Shown here one piece after another: positions 25,978 through 35,134 of a DNA stretch of 64,000 bases. The notes beneath the pieces were generated by a model, which was given only the letters and a program-made list of their open reading frames with translations, was not told the DNA's origin and ran no database searches. The DNA is taken from NCBI GenBank assembly GCA_018266055.1, contig JAFDYT010000008.1, positions 261,219 through 325,218 on the forward strand, given 5' to 3'. Origin of the DNA: Bacteroidota bacterium (GTDB lineage Bacteria; Bacteroidota; Bacteroidia; Cytophagales; Cyclobacteriaceae). Position 1 is the stretch's first letter; each line of letters begins with the position of its first letter. Both the position numbers and the translations under genes were made by a program.

Positions 25978-26778
25978 ATGAAAATCCTAAGACTACCTCT
26001 TTGCCTCGTTATCCTTTTGCTCGTTCACGCCTGTGCTACCGTGCCTGTCACCGGGCGCAAGCAATTGGATCTGGTTTCAAGTTCTGAAATCAACACCATG
26101 TCGGCCACACAATATCAGGACGTGATCAAGAAAGGCCCTTTGTCTACCAATGTACAGCAAACCGAAATGATCAAGCGGGTAGGAAAGAGAATACAGGCTG
26201 GGGTAGAACAATACATGGCCAGCAAAGGATGGAGCGATCAGTTGGCCGGATTCAACTGGGAGTTTAATTTGATTCAGGACGACAAAACCGTGAACGCCTG
26301 GTGTATGCCCGGAGGTAAGGTGGCATTCTACACGGCCATACTTCCGATATGCAAAGATGAAAATGGAATAGCCGTAGTGATGGGCCACGAAGTGGCGCAC
26401 GCTATTGCGAATCACGGCCGCGAGCGCATGAGCCAGGGACTGATTGAGCAGTTTGGCCTAAGCACCCTGAGTGCAGCCATGGGCCAAAACCCTACCGGTA
26501 CCCAGCAATTATTAATGCAGGCCATTGGTATGGGATCGAACCTTGGCATGCTTAAATTTTCGCGTCAGCATGAATCAGAGGCCGATCACATCGGGCTGAT
26601 TTTTATGGCGATGGCGGGCTACGATCCTAACAATGCGCCCGTATTCTGGAAACGAATGGTGGAAATGAACACGGGCCAGAAGCCACCGGAATTTATGAGC
26701 ACGCACCCTTCTGACGAAACGCGCATCAAAGACCTTGAAAGCTGGCTGCCTGAAGCCATGGGTTATTATAAGAAATAG
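25978..26778 (+). CDS. M48-family metalloprotease lipoprotein
   Basis: A 266-aa zinc protease with a lipoprotein signal (lipobox VHAC, C19), similar to periplasmic YcaL/LoiP-type enzymes. The catalytic H137-E138-VA-H141 and the third-ligand stretch HESEADHIG (about 198-206) are intact. VPVTGRKQL after the lipidated cysteine and STHPSDETRIKDL at the end are conserved in the family. Probably degrades misfolded envelope proteins. ATG at 25972 is a near-equal alternative start. Confidence 0.9.
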   Translation: MKILRLPLCLVILLLVHACATVPVTGRKQLDLVSSSEINTMSATQYQDVIKKGPLSTNVQQTEMIKRVGKRIQAGVEQYMASKGWSDQLAGFNWEFNLIQDDKTVNAWCMPGGKVAFYTAILPICKDENGIAVVMGHEVAHAIANHGRERMSQGLIEQFGLSTLSAAMGQNPTGTQQLLMQAIGMGSNLGMLKFSRQHESEADHIGLIFMAMAGYDPNNAPVFWKRMVEMNTGQKPPEFMSTHPSDETRIKDLESWLPEAMGYYKK

Positions 26779-26838
26779 TTTTTTTGCGCGCCGGCCTCAG
26801 CGATCACAATGAGGTATGGTTTGTGGCGAATATTTAGT

Positions 26839-27354
26839 ATGATTGCGAAGATGACCAAGGCGATCATTCCTAAATTCATTCTCCCTGCTCTGTTGCTGCT
26901 CTACGTGATTAGCCTGGTTGGAATGTTTTCTACCTACTTCGCCTTCTATCACCGCGATAGTTTCCAACAGGAAGTTCAGCAAACCGACCAAAATGAATTA
27001 AAGACTTTTTCATTTACCGCAGAAGAATTTGCATCCCTGAAATGGACCGACGGGCAAAAGGAATTTGAGCGCGATGGCAAAATGTTTGACGTGGCCAGTG
27101 TGGAAAAGAAGGGCGACACTTTCGTTATCTATTGTGAGAATGATTTTTTCGAAGATGTGTTGATCGGATTTCTGAAAACCGGCGGAGGAAAAACCAAAGC
27201 CAAGGCGTTCGTGCCGATTTCATTCGCTCAACCAATTCCCGATTTTGAGTTCAGCACTTTTTCAGTGGATCATCGCCCAGGCTATGATTTCAAATCTGAT
27301 TTATACCTTTCTTCACCGATGGAGAAAAGCACGCCGCCGCCCCGGCTTGGCTGA
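26839..27354 (+). CDS. Hypothetical membrane-anchored protein
   Basis: A 171-aa protein with one N-terminal transmembrane helix (about 8-30: FILPALLLLYVISLVGMFS). The outer part contains EFASLKWTDGQKEFERDGKMFDVASVEKKGD-like text that looks like a small alpha/beta domain, and ends Pro-rich (STPPPRLG). An earlier ATG at 26809 is possible. No family was recognised. It is the first gene upstream of the TonB receptor and may belong to the same uptake locus. Confidence 0.68.
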   Translation: MIAKMTKAIIPKFILPALLLLYVISLVGMFSTYFAFYHRDSFQQEVQQTDQNELKTFSFTAEEFASLKWTDGQKEFERDGKMFDVASVEKKGDTFVIYCENDFFEDVLIGFLKTGGGKTKAKAFVPISFAQPIPDFEFSTFSVDHRPGYDFKSDLYLSSPMEKSTPPPRLG

Positions 27355-27442
27355 GCTTTCTTTCTCTCATTTTTAATTTCTTCAAACTAATTTCAGATGG
27401 ACGCCGCCTTTGGGTGGTTGTCATTTATTATTAATTCTATTC

Positions 27443-29827
27443 ATGAAAAAAATATATACCATACTCATGTTGCTGTGGGTAGCCGCCGCCGTGCAGGCAC
27501 AAACAGTAAAAGGAAAAATCACCGACGCCAATGGCCGCGCACTGGCCGGGGCTTCTGTTAAAGTAAACGATGCCGCCGTTGGGTTGTCGGATCAGGACGG
27601 TGCATTCGCTGTGGAATGCAAGGAAGGCGCCACGGTCTCGGTTTCGTACATTGGCTTTGAGTCCCAGTCGCAAGTCATCAGCCAATGTGGAACTGAGCTT
27701 TCATTTGCACTTGTGGCTTCGGCACAGATGTTGGACGGTGTGGAGATCACCGCCACGTCCAATCAAAATAAATCGATCTTGAATCAACCTTCGTCGATCG
27801 CAAAGTTGGGTGAAGTGGAAATCCGAAGAAGCACAGGGTTGTTTTTGGATGACGCGATCAACGCCAATGTTCCTGGCGTATTCATGCAACGACGCAGTGT
27901 GTCGGGTGGTCAACAATTTAACATTCGTGGCTACGGTGCCGGCGGTCCTGGTGTGCGTGGAGCGAACAGTAATTTTGATGGTCAGGGCGTGAAGGTTTAC
28001 CTCAACGGAATTCCGATAACCGATGCAGAAGGAATCACCGTGATGGACGATATCGATTTTGGATCGGTGGGCAATGTCGAGATTGTGAAAGGGCCTTCAG
28101 GAACGCTGTACGGACTGGCGATTGCCGGCGTGGTGAACCTGCAGACGGTAAAACCTCAGACCAGTGGCGTGTCGCTTAGCCAAAATACCATGTTCGGTAG
28201 TTATGGATTGAGGCGCTCTACAACCTCGCTTCAAATCAATAAGCCAGGTACTTCGCTGATGATCAACTACGGCAGTCAGAATTATGACGGCTTCATGAAT
28301 CACACCAAGTCCACGAAAGACTTTGTGAACATGATGGGCGATTTTCATTTGAATGAAAAGCAATCGATCACTTCGTATGTAGGTTTTAGCGACAGCTACG
28401 ACCAGCGCAACGGAGAGCTTTCAAAGGCTCAATACGATACGCTGGATTACAGTGGCAATCCCGCTTACCTTAAAAACGATGCGCATTCCAATATCATCAG
28501 CTTTCGCGCCGGCGTAGGGCACACGTATCGGTTTAATGAAAACATCTCCAATTCAACTACCTTCTTTGGCACTGGCATGAGCAACAATTCGAGTTCGGCA
28601 GGAGGATGGACAGATAAAGCTCCGGTGAATTTTGGGTTGCGTTCTGTGTTTGACACCCGCTTCAAATTCAGCGACGAAATTTCACTTTCAGGAGTGACAG
28701 GCATTGAAGCGCAACGTCAGTATGCACAAACTATCGCGTATGGTATGGTGACCAACAATGCAAACCCCACAGGCTATAATATTATCGGCGCCATGCGTAG
28801 CAACCAGACTTCGATTAACTCAACGTATTCCATTTTTTCACAGTGGACTTTGACGTTGCCTTATGATTTTGCTTTTACAGCCGGAATTGGCTCAAGCACG
28901 ATGAACATTACGTTGTATGATAAATTCTATGTGGCCGCCAACAACACGGCCAATAACAAAGTGCCAACCACGTACGCTACAAACTATACCAATCTTCTTT
29001 CGCCTTCGTTCGCGTTGAATAAACTTGTGGCGAAAAATATTTCGTTCTACGTATCCTACAACAAGGGCTACAAAGCGCCGGTGTCGTCAAACATTTACAC
29101 GCCTGCGGCTAACACGGTGAACACTTCACTTCGCCCCGAAATGGGCGAACAGTGGGAACTTGGTAGCAAAGGAAATTTATTGGATGGCCGATTGAATTAT
29201 GAGCTGGCGTACTTCAGTGCCAAGTTCTCGAACAAGATGACGACCGTAGCCGTACCCAACGCGACGAACACGGCCACCGCTTATACCTACACCGTGAATA
29301 GCGGCAGCCTCAATAACCAAGGTGTTGAAGTATTGTTGAAATACACGGCATATCGGTCGGAGAATGGAATCGTTAAATCGGTGCGACCTTTTGTCAATTT
29401 CACCTATTCTGATTTTAAATATCAGAACTTTGTCTATCAAGGCAGTACCGGATCCAACCCAGTTGGTAGTCCAACCGATTATACAGGCAAAGCCGTAGCA
29501 GGTGTTCCTAAAAATGTGTGGAACGCAGGTTTTGATTTGATGGCTAAAGCCGGGTTGTATCTCAATGCCACTTACCTCCATCGCGATGCTATGCCCATCA
29601 CTTCAGATGGTTTGATCATGACCAATTCGTACGATCTGATAAATTCTAAAATTGGTTTCCGTAAATCACTGAACCATATCGATATCGATGTGTACTTCGG
29701 TGCCAATAACATGGCGAGCAAACAGTACTATCAGATGGTATTTATTAATCAACAGCCTGACACGTATCTGCCGGGACCAAAAGACATCAATTATTTTGGT
29801 GGGCTTAACCTGAAATATAATTTCTAA
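27443..29827 (+). CDS. TonB-dependent outer-membrane receptor with CarboxypepD_reg-like N-domain
   Basis: A 794-aa receptor: signal peptide (1-20, ending VQAQ), a carboxypeptidase-regulatory-like domain (about 22-95, VKGKITDANGRALAGASVKVND), a plug domain (about 105-225, with NIRGYGAGGPGVRGAN and VEIVKGPSGTLYGLAIAGVVNL) and a 22-strand-type beta-barrel ending in aromatic-terminated NLKYNF. The ATG at 27443 fits the signal peptide; the frame opens slightly earlier at 27410. Downstream ABC genes suggest haem or another iron chelate as ligand. Confidence 0.93.
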   Translation: MKKIYTILMLLWVAAAVQAQTVKGKITDANGRALAGASVKVNDAAVGLSDQDGAFAVECKEGATVSVSYIGFESQSQVISQCGTELSFALVASAQMLDGVEITATSNQNKSILNQPSSIAKLGEVEIRRSTGLFLDDAINANVPGVFMQRRSVSGGQQFNIRGYGAGGPGVRGANSNFDGQGVKVYLNGIPITDAEGITVMDDIDFGSVGNVEIVKGPSGTLYGLAIAGVVNLQTVKPQTSGVSLSQNTMFGSYGLRRSTTSLQINKPGTSLMINYGSQNYDGFMNHTKSTKDFVNMMGDFHLNEKQSITSYVGFSDSYDQRNGELSKAQYDTLDYSGNPAYLKNDAHSNIISFRAGVGHTYRFNENISNSTTFFGTGMSNNSSSAGGWTDKAPVNFGLRSVFDTRFKFSDEISLSGVTGIEAQRQYAQTIAYGMVTNNANPTGYNIIGAMRSNQTSINSTYSIFSQWTLTLPYDFAFTAGIGSSTMNITLYDKFYVAANNTANNKVPTTYATNYTNLLSPSFALNKLVAKNISFYVSYNKGYKAPVSSNIYTPAANTVNTSLRPEMGEQWELGSKGNLLDGRLNYELAYFSAKFSNKMTTVAVPNATNTATAYTYTVNSGSLNNQGVEVLLKYTAYRSENGIVKSVRPFVNFTYSDFKYQNFVYQGSTGSNPVGSPTDYTGKAVAGVPKNVWNAGFDLMAKAGLYLNATYLHRDAMPITSDGLIMTNSYDLINSKIGFRKSLNHIDIDVYFGANNMASKQYYQMVFINQQPDTYLPGPKDINYFGGLNLKYNF

Positions 29828-29836
29828 ATTAGAAGC

Positions 29837-29868
29837 AGCGTCCTGACCTTTTAGGTTGGGACGCTTTT
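29837..29868 (+). terminator. Terminator between TonB receptor and hmuT
   Basis: Hairpin of AGCGTCC (29837-29843) / GGACGCT (29859-29865), an inner ACCT/AGGT stem and a 3-nt loop, followed by TTTT. It would limit read-through from the receptor into the ABC transporter genes and so set receptor-to-transporter ratios. Confidence 0.75.
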
Positions 29869-29887
29869 CAAAATTCATCGAATACAA

Positions 29888-30760
29888 ATGAAGAATCTAT
29901 TAATCGTGCTGAGTTTACTTGCTTTGTCGGCCTGCGGTCGGTTTGGCAAAAAAGAAACTCAGTCGCAAGAGCAACGCATCGTGTGCTTGTCTAAACAATA
30001 CAACGAAATCATCTTCGCGCTTGGCGCCCAGAAAGATTTGGTAGCCGTCGATTTATCGAGTACCTATCCGCCAGAAATAAAAAAGCTAACAACGGTAGGA
30101 TATCATCGCGCGCTAAGCGCCGAAGGAATCCTTTCGACAAAACCAACGCTCGTCATCCACGACAACAATGTGGGCCCGGAGCAAGTGATGAAACAACTCG
30201 AAGGCTTGAAAATCCCGATGATGGTTTTCAAAACCAAAGGCGACGACATCGCTACCACCAAGTCGCTGATTTCTGAAATGGGTGACTATTTTAAAAAGCC
30301 AAAGCAGGCCGATTCGCTTAACGCAAAGCTCGATGCCGATATGAAAACCGCAACCGATGCTGCAGCGGCACTGAAAGACAAACCAAAGGTGATGATCATT
30401 CACTTTGGGCGCGCCAATAATGTCTATCTCACGATGACAAAAAATTCTACTTCGGCCAAACTGATCGGTTGGGCAGGAGGGGAGATTCCGCTCGACGGTG
30501 AGCGCGGCATGATGCAACTTTCACCTGAGTCAATGGCCAAGACGGATCCAGACGTCATTCTCCTTACTGACTTTGGCTACGATCAACTGGGCTCACTTGA
30601 TAAAATAAAAGAGCTTCCGGGTGTATCCGGCACAAAGGCTGCCAAAGCCAACCGTATTTTCCGTGTGGAAGAGCACGACCTGGTGTATCTCGGCCCACGC
30701 ACCGGCGAAATTGTGTTACAACTTCAGCGATTGATTCGGCAAGATGCCAACGCTAAGTAG
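29888..30760 (+). CDS. hmuT: Haem ABC transporter substrate-binding lipoprotein, HmuT-like
   Basis: A 290-aa periplasmic binding protein of the BtuF/HmuT class with a lipobox (LSAC, C16). The stretch around 30-85 (RIVCLSKQYNEIIFALG, VDLSSTYPPEI, VGYHRALSAEGIL) follows the HmuT pattern, where the Tyr in VGYxR is near a haem ligand. It delivers ligand to the permease encoded next, with which it overlaps by 17 bp. Cobalamin or siderophore remains a possible ligand. Confidence 0.85.
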   Translation: MKNLLIVLSLLALSACGRFGKKETQSQEQRIVCLSKQYNEIIFALGAQKDLVAVDLSSTYPPEIKKLTTVGYHRALSAEGILSTKPTLVIHDNNVGPEQVMKQLEGLKIPMMVFKTKGDDIATTKSLISEMGDYFKKPKQADSLNAKLDADMKTATDAAAALKDKPKVMIIHFGRANNVYLTMTKNSTSAKLIGWAGGEIPLDGERGMMQLSPESMAKTDPDVILLTDFGYDQLGSLDKIKELPGVSGTKAAKANRIFRVEEHDLVYLGPRTGEIVLQLQRLIRQDANAK

Positions 30761-31772
30761 GCAGTATTCTTCCGTTTGGATTACGCTGGCAATTGTGCTG
30801 GCGATCGTCTTTTTCTTTTCACTCTTGTGGGGTGCAATTGTCATTACGCCAAACGAAGTTTTCTCTTCTCTTGCGAATGCTTCCTCCCGTGAGACACTTT
30901 CGCTTAACGAGCGCATCTTTTTAGATATTCGGTTTCCGCGCGCCGTTAGTTGTGTGTTGGTAGGCGCCAGCCTGGCGATGGCTGGCGTGCTAATGCAGGC
31001 ATTATTCCGCAACCCAATTGTTGAGCCGGGGTTGATTGGTACTTCCAGCGGCGCGGCCTTCGGCGCGTCGTTGTATTTTGTGTTGGGTGCTACACTTCAT
31101 TTCAACGCCGGCGTGTGGACGTTGCCGTTGGCGGCAAGTGCTGGCGGAGCGTTGGCAACACTCGCGGTGTTTGCTCTTTCTTATCGCAAAGAAGGTGGCC
31201 AAAGCGTGATTCCGTTGTTACTCACCGGCATTGCCGTCAATGCACTTTGCCTGAGTGGCGTCGGACTAATGTCGTACCTGGCACGTGACCCGCAGGCGAG
31301 GTCTATTACATTTTGGAACCTTGGAACGCTTTCAGGTTCGAGTTGGAATTCAGTGATCATCATAGGCATCGCCCTCGCGGTTTGTTTTGGATTTGCTTTG
31401 CGTTTTGCAAAATCACTCAACGCCCTGGCCATGGGTGAAAGCGAAGCGCTGCACCTTGGCGTAAACATCAATAAGTTAAAAATCGGTGTGGTGGCGGTAA
31501 CGGTAATTCTCGTCGCCGTGTCCACGGCATTTGTGGGCGTAATTAGTTTTGTAGGATTAATCGTGCCTCATGTACTTCGGCTGATCAAAGGCTCTGACAA
31601 CCGCTACTTGTTGATGGGTAGCGCTTTGCTTGGCGCGATAGTGCTCACACTCGCCGACCTTGTGGCGCGATTACTTCTTGCGCCTGCTGAGTTGCCGATT
31701 GGCATTGTGACGTCGGTGGTTGGTGTGCCTGTTTTTGTTTTCCTGTTGCGAAGAAATAAACACTATTTCTAA
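30744..31772 (+). CDS. hmuU: Haem/iron ABC transporter permease, FecCD family
   Basis: A 342-aa permease with about ten transmembrane segments. FecCD signatures are readable: DIRFPRAVSCVLVGASLAMAG, NPIVEPGLIGTSSGAAFGA, and the ATPase-contact loop FVGLIVPHVLRLIKG. Start lies inside the end of hmuT; the hmuV ATG follows the stop by 1 bp. Confidence 0.91.
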   Translation: MPTLSRQYSSVWITLAIVLAIVFFFSLLWGAIVITPNEVFSSLANASSRETLSLNERIFLDIRFPRAVSCVLVGASLAMAGVLMQALFRNPIVEPGLIGTSSGAAFGASLYFVLGATLHFNAGVWTLPLAASAGGALATLAVFALSYRKEGGQSVIPLLLTGIAVNALCLSGVGLMSYLARDPQARSITFWNLGTLSGSSWNSVIIIGIALAVCFGFALRFAKSLNALAMGESEALHLGVNINKLKIGVVAVTVILVAVSTAFVGVISFVGLIVPHVLRLIKGSDNRYLLMGSALLGAIVLTLADLVARLLLAPAELPIGIVTSVVGVPVFVFLLRRNKHYF

Positions 31773-31773
31773 G

Positions 31774-32544
31774 ATGTTGAGCCTGGAAAACATAACAGTA
31801 CAAGTTGGCGCCCGAAAATTGGTTGACAATATTTCGGCAGTCTTTCATCCTGGTAAGATGAACCTGATTATCGGACCCAACGGATCGGGGAAGTCAACAT
31901 TGATTAAAGCCATCAGCAAGCAACTTGATTTTAAAGGAACAGTCAGGTACGACAAAAAGCCTTTAGCAGATCTTGCCTATCATGAACTTGCGCGATTCAG
32001 AGCAGTGTTGTCACAGCATACCGAAGTAGCCTTTCCTTTGAAAGTGTGGGAAGTGGTGATGATGGGCCGGTATCCGCATTTCAGCACCCAACCCGGGCCG
32101 TCTGACAAGCAAGCGGTGGAAGAGGCGATGCACTATTTTGATGTAACGCCCATGGCCGACCGCGACTACACTACGCTGAGCGGCGGTGAAAAGCAGCGCG
32201 TGAACTTTGCTCGTGTACTGGCGCAGATTTGGTATTCGTCGCCTGGCCAGATGAGGTACCTTTTGCTCGATGAGCCCCTCACTTTTCTGGACGTTAATTT
32301 TCAATACCAGTTCATGCACAAACTCCAACAGTTAGAGCAGAAGAATGATCTAGTGATGGTGGGCGTAATACACGACCTTAACCTCGCCGCTCGCTTTGCA
32401 GACTCGCTGTTACTATTGCATGACGGTAAAGTATTAACCCAGGGAACAGCACAGCACGTGCTGACGAAAGAGAACATTAAGCAAGCCTTTCAGATCGAAC
32501 CTGAAATTATCCCTCACAAAGATTCGTTCTATATCTCTTTCTGA
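31774..32544 (+). CDS. hmuV: Haem ABC transporter ATP-binding protein
   Basis: A 256-aa ABC ATPase: Walker A GPNGSGKST (about 32-40), Q-loop LSQHTE, signature LSGGEKQRV, Walker B YLLLDEP, and H-loop VIHDLN. The start at 31774 follows the hmuU stop by one base; the frame open from 31720 overlaps hmuU. It energises import through HmuU with HmuT. Confidence 0.91.
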   Translation: MLSLENITVQVGARKLVDNISAVFHPGKMNLIIGPNGSGKSTLIKAISKQLDFKGTVRYDKKPLADLAYHELARFRAVLSQHTEVAFPLKVWEVVMMGRYPHFSTQPGPSDKQAVEEAMHYFDVTPMADRDYTTLSGGEKQRVNFARVLAQIWYSSPGQMRYLLLDEPLTFLDVNFQYQFMHKLQQLEQKNDLVMVGVIHDLNLAARFADSLLLLHDGKVLTQGTAQHVLTKENIKQAFQIEPEIIPHKDSFYISF

Positions 32545-32546
32545 TC

Positions 32547-34442
32547 TCAATACAACACCCTGAACTTAATCGTGTGTTCAATCGCACGGAGTTCTTTGAT
32601 CACTTCTTTGTGGTACTCTTTGTTAATGTCGGTGATCACGTAACCGATGTGCTCGTTGGTTTTTAAATACTGCCCTACGATGTTGATGCCATTGGCGGCA
32701 AGAATGTGATTGATCTTGGCGAGAATGCCGGGCACGTTGTTGTGAATGTGGATCAGACGGTGCGCGTTCTCCAGAATTGGCAGCGTGAGGTTAGGGAAGT
32801 TCACGCTGTTGCTGGTGCTTCCGGTGTTGATGTAATCCATCATTTTGCCGGGCACAAAGTTGCCGATGTTCTCCTGCGCTTCAAGTGTGCTTCCGCCAAT
32901 GTGCGGCGTGAGTATCGTGTTGCGCAAGCCTCGAAGTTCAGAAACAAATTCTTCGTCGTTACTGATCGGCTCGTACGGAAATACGTCTACCGCGCAGCCC
33001 GCCACCTTTCCGTTAAGGATATTTTCTCTAAGCGCTTTCACATCCACAATATGCCCGCGGCTCAGGTTTAAAAAGATGACGCCATCTTTCATTTGCTCGA
33101 ATTCGGCCTGGCCGATGAAGTTGGTGTTGCGTTCGTTTCCATCCACATGAAGGGTGATGATATCAGACGCGTGCAATAGCTCTTTCAGCGTCTTGCATTT
33201 TTCGGCATTGCCAAGCGCGAGCTTTTCTTCCTTGTCGTAATAGAGCACTTTCATGCCTAAGTTTTCTGCAAGTACCGAAAGCTGAGATCCAATGCTTCCG
33301 TAGCCGATAATGCCCAGTTTTTTTCCGCGTACTTCAAAACTTCCTTTCGCCGATTTGTCCCACTTACCCTGGTGCATCTTGTTCGACTTGTCAGGAATGT
33401 TGCGAATCAGCATGATCATTTCGGCAATCGCCAGTTCTACTACCGAGCGCGTGTTGCTGAACGGCGCGTTAAATACCGCCACGCCTTTTTTGGTTGCTGC
33501 TTTCAGGTCGATCTGGTTGGTGCCGATACAAAATGCACCAATCGCCATCAATCGGTTGGCGTGTTCCAATACTTTGGCAGTGACCTGTGTTTTTGAACGG
33601 ATGCCAAGCACCGATACATTTTTGATTTTCTCACACAGTTCATCTTCGTCGAGGCCGGCGGGATAAGTTTCCACCGTAAAGCCTTCGGCTTTCATCAGTT
33701 CAATGGCTACCGGATGTACATTTTCCAGCAGCAACACATTGATCCTGTTTTTGGGGTAAGAGATCGCGGTATTCAATTTATTCAAATACAAAAATTCGTC
33801 CAGGCTTGGTGTGATGTGATCGGCTTTCGCTAGCACACTTTCGCGTTCGATGTTTTCAGTGAACGCATAAAATTTATTGGCCAGTCCTGAGTGTTTAATT
33901 TCATAGTCGGTGTAGCCGTCGCCGATGACGTACACGTCGCCGGGAAGATTCAGCCGCTTCAGTTGTTCTGATTTTCCGTGGTTGGCCGACAAAGGATTTG
34001 TCTTGTCAAAGTCGATCACCTTTCCGTTTTCGTCGAAGATAAATTCGTTGGCGAAAACATTTTCGCGCTTGATGCCAAACGAAGTAACTACCGGTTCAAT
34101 AAACTCACGAAACCCGTTGGACACAATAAAGATGTTGTCGGAATGAGTGGCGAAAAATTCTTTGTTTCTGCTGAACGAATCCGACACCAGATTTTGCAGG
34201 TGGGTCACTAATTGCGCCAAATGCTTTTTGGTAGGCTCCAGCAACTTGATTCTTTTTTCGATGCTGTCGCGCAGCGACAGACTCCCGTCCATTCCCTGAT
34301 TGGTGATATCTGAAATCTGTTTTTGAATGGTTTCTTTTTCAGGATGATCTTTCAGCGAAATATCGGCCAGTACATCAAAGGCTTCTACCTTGGTAAACGT
34401 GCTGTCGAAGTCGATGACGAAGTTTTTCTTAATTGGGGTCAT
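32547..34442 (-). CDS. serA: Fused HAD phosphatase (SerB-like) and D-3-phosphoglycerate dehydrogenase (SerA)
   Basis: A 631-aa two-domain enzyme. Residues 1-215 form a HAD domain with all motifs: DFDSTFT (11-17), VSNGFREF with motif II Ser, Lys in SANHGKSEQL, and GDGYTDYE. Residues about 225-550 are phosphoglycerate dehydrogenase (GIRSKTQVTAKVL, Rossmann GIIGYGSIGSQ, catalytic TPHIGGST), and 560-631 is an ACT domain (VPGILAKINHILAANGIN), the usual serine feedback site. If the HAD part is a phosphoserine phosphatase, one chain carries the first and last steps of serine synthesis. serC is not in the window. Confidence 0.9.
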   Translation of the reverse strand: MTPIKKNFVIDFDSTFTKVEAFDVLADISLKDHPEKETIQKQISDITNQGMDGSLSLRDSIEKRIKLLEPTKKHLAQLVTHLQNLVSDSFSRNKEFFATHSDNIFIVSNGFREFIEPVVTSFGIKRENVFANEFIFDENGKVIDFDKTNPLSANHGKSEQLKRLNLPGDVYVIGDGYTDYEIKHSGLANKFYAFTENIERESVLAKADHITPSLDEFLYLNKLNTAISYPKNRINVLLLENVHPVAIELMKAEGFTVETYPAGLDEDELCEKIKNVSVLGIRSKTQVTAKVLEHANRLMAIGAFCIGTNQIDLKAATKKGVAVFNAPFSNTRSVVELAIAEMIMLIRNIPDKSNKMHQGKWDKSAKGSFEVRGKKLGIIGYGSIGSQLSVLAENLGMKVLYYDKEEKLALGNAEKCKTLKELLHASDIITLHVDGNERNTNFIGQAEFEQMKDGVIFLNLSRGHIVDVKALRENILNGKVAGCAVDVFPYEPISNDEEFVSELRGLRNTILTPHIGGSTLEAQENIGNFVPGKMMDYINTGSTSNSVNFPNLTLPILENAHRLIHIHNNVPGILAKINHILAANGINIVGQYLKTNEHIGYVITDINKEYHKEVIKELRAIEHTIKFRVLY

Positions 34443-34457
34443 AGAATTTTACGATGA

Positions 34458-34844
34458 TTAAATATTCCACGGATCAATGAGCTTGAGCCCCGTGATATTT
34501 TTAAAGTCTGAGATATTTCGTGTAATGATCGGAAGACGTAGCACATTGGCTGAGGCCGCAATGATGGCGTCGGGAAGTTTTAGTTTAAAGTTCCTGCGTA
34601 TTCTGATGGTCTCCGCTATGATTTCGTCGGAGAGATCGATAATAGTAACGTCAGTCATGAACTCTTCCAGTATTTTTTGAGCTGACGTTGGAGCATTGTA
34701 GCCGAGAACTTCAATCTTAGAAATCACCGACACATGAGGCAAATCGTCCACCACATCATTTAAAAATCTAATTCCAGAGTGCGGTAATTTATTGCCGAGA
34801 TAATCGATGATAGCGTTTGAATCGATCAGGAATCCTTGTCCCAT
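34458..34844 (-). CDS. PIN-domain toxin, VapC-like
   Basis: A 128-aa PIN-domain RNase. The acidic residues for Mg2+ binding are in place: D8 (LIDSNAIID), E45 (ISKIEVLGY), D92 (KLPDAIIAA), and D113 (RNISDFK). VapC toxins cut tRNA or rRNA when not bound by their antitoxin. The start lies 19 bp inside the antitoxin gene, typical coupling. The stop lies 15 bp before the serA start. Confidence 0.88.
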   Translation of the reverse strand: MGQGFLIDSNAIIDYLGNKLPHSGIRFLNDVVDDLPHVSVISKIEVLGYNAPTSAQKILEEFMTDVTIIDLSDEIIAETIRIRRNFKLKLPDAIIAASANVLRLPIITRNISDFKNITGLKLIDPWNI

Positions 34845-35041
34845 TCATTTCGGCTTTCAGTGATATAAACCTGCATTTCATCAGCCACGTGAGAGGGAAG
34901 CACACCGCTATATTTTTGAGAAAGTTTCTGACCTGTTTGATCGTGCTCCTTCTTAATCACCTGAATTAATTTCAGTGATTCAAGATCTTCTAATAGTTTG
35001 ATGACCTTGGCGTCTTCGACAGTAATAGTCAGAATTGGCAT
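34826..35041 (-). CDS. Antitoxin partner of the PIN toxin
   Basis: A 71-aa protein from the ATG at 35041 (MPILTITVEDAKVIKLLEDL); the frame is open to 35083 but a -7 element lies between. The sequence is charged and helical, as in antitoxins, with no clear AbrB or RHH motif; the C-terminal half (VADEMQVYITESRNEWDKD) probably wraps the toxin. Called from its position and overlap with the PIN gene. Confidence 0.75.
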   Translation of the reverse strand: MPILTITVEDAKVIKLLEDLESLKLIQVIKKEHDQTGQKLSQKYSGVLPSHVADEMQVYITESRNEWDKDS

Positions 35042-35044
35042 GCC

Positions 35045-35052
35045 CAAAGATA
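35045..35052 (-). promoter_or_regulatory. -7 element of the antitoxin-toxin operon
   Basis: Minus-strand TATCTTTG matches TAnnTTTG. It sits 3 bp before the antitoxin ATG at 35041, so the message would be leaderless or nearly so. An identical TATCTTTG faces the other way at 35100 for the M3 gene. Confidence 0.4.
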
Positions 35053-35099
35053 GAAAAAATGCCTTGTATTTTTTATGGTTCATAACTCATTTGCCTTTG

Positions 35100-35107
35100 T
35101 ATCTTTG
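35100..35107 (+). promoter_or_regulatory. -7 element of the M3 oligoendopeptidase gene
   Basis: TATCTTTG, exact match to TAnnTTTG, 27 bp upstream of the ATG at 35135, placing the transcript start near 35113. This supports 35135 rather than the ATG at 35075. Confidence 0.55.
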
Positions 35108-35134
35108 AGCGATAACCATTGCAATCGATTTTTT

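Noticed and set aside
27355-27442. Cobalamin riboswitch before the TonB receptor
   Set aside because: The leader is too short, and no B12-box-like sequence was found.
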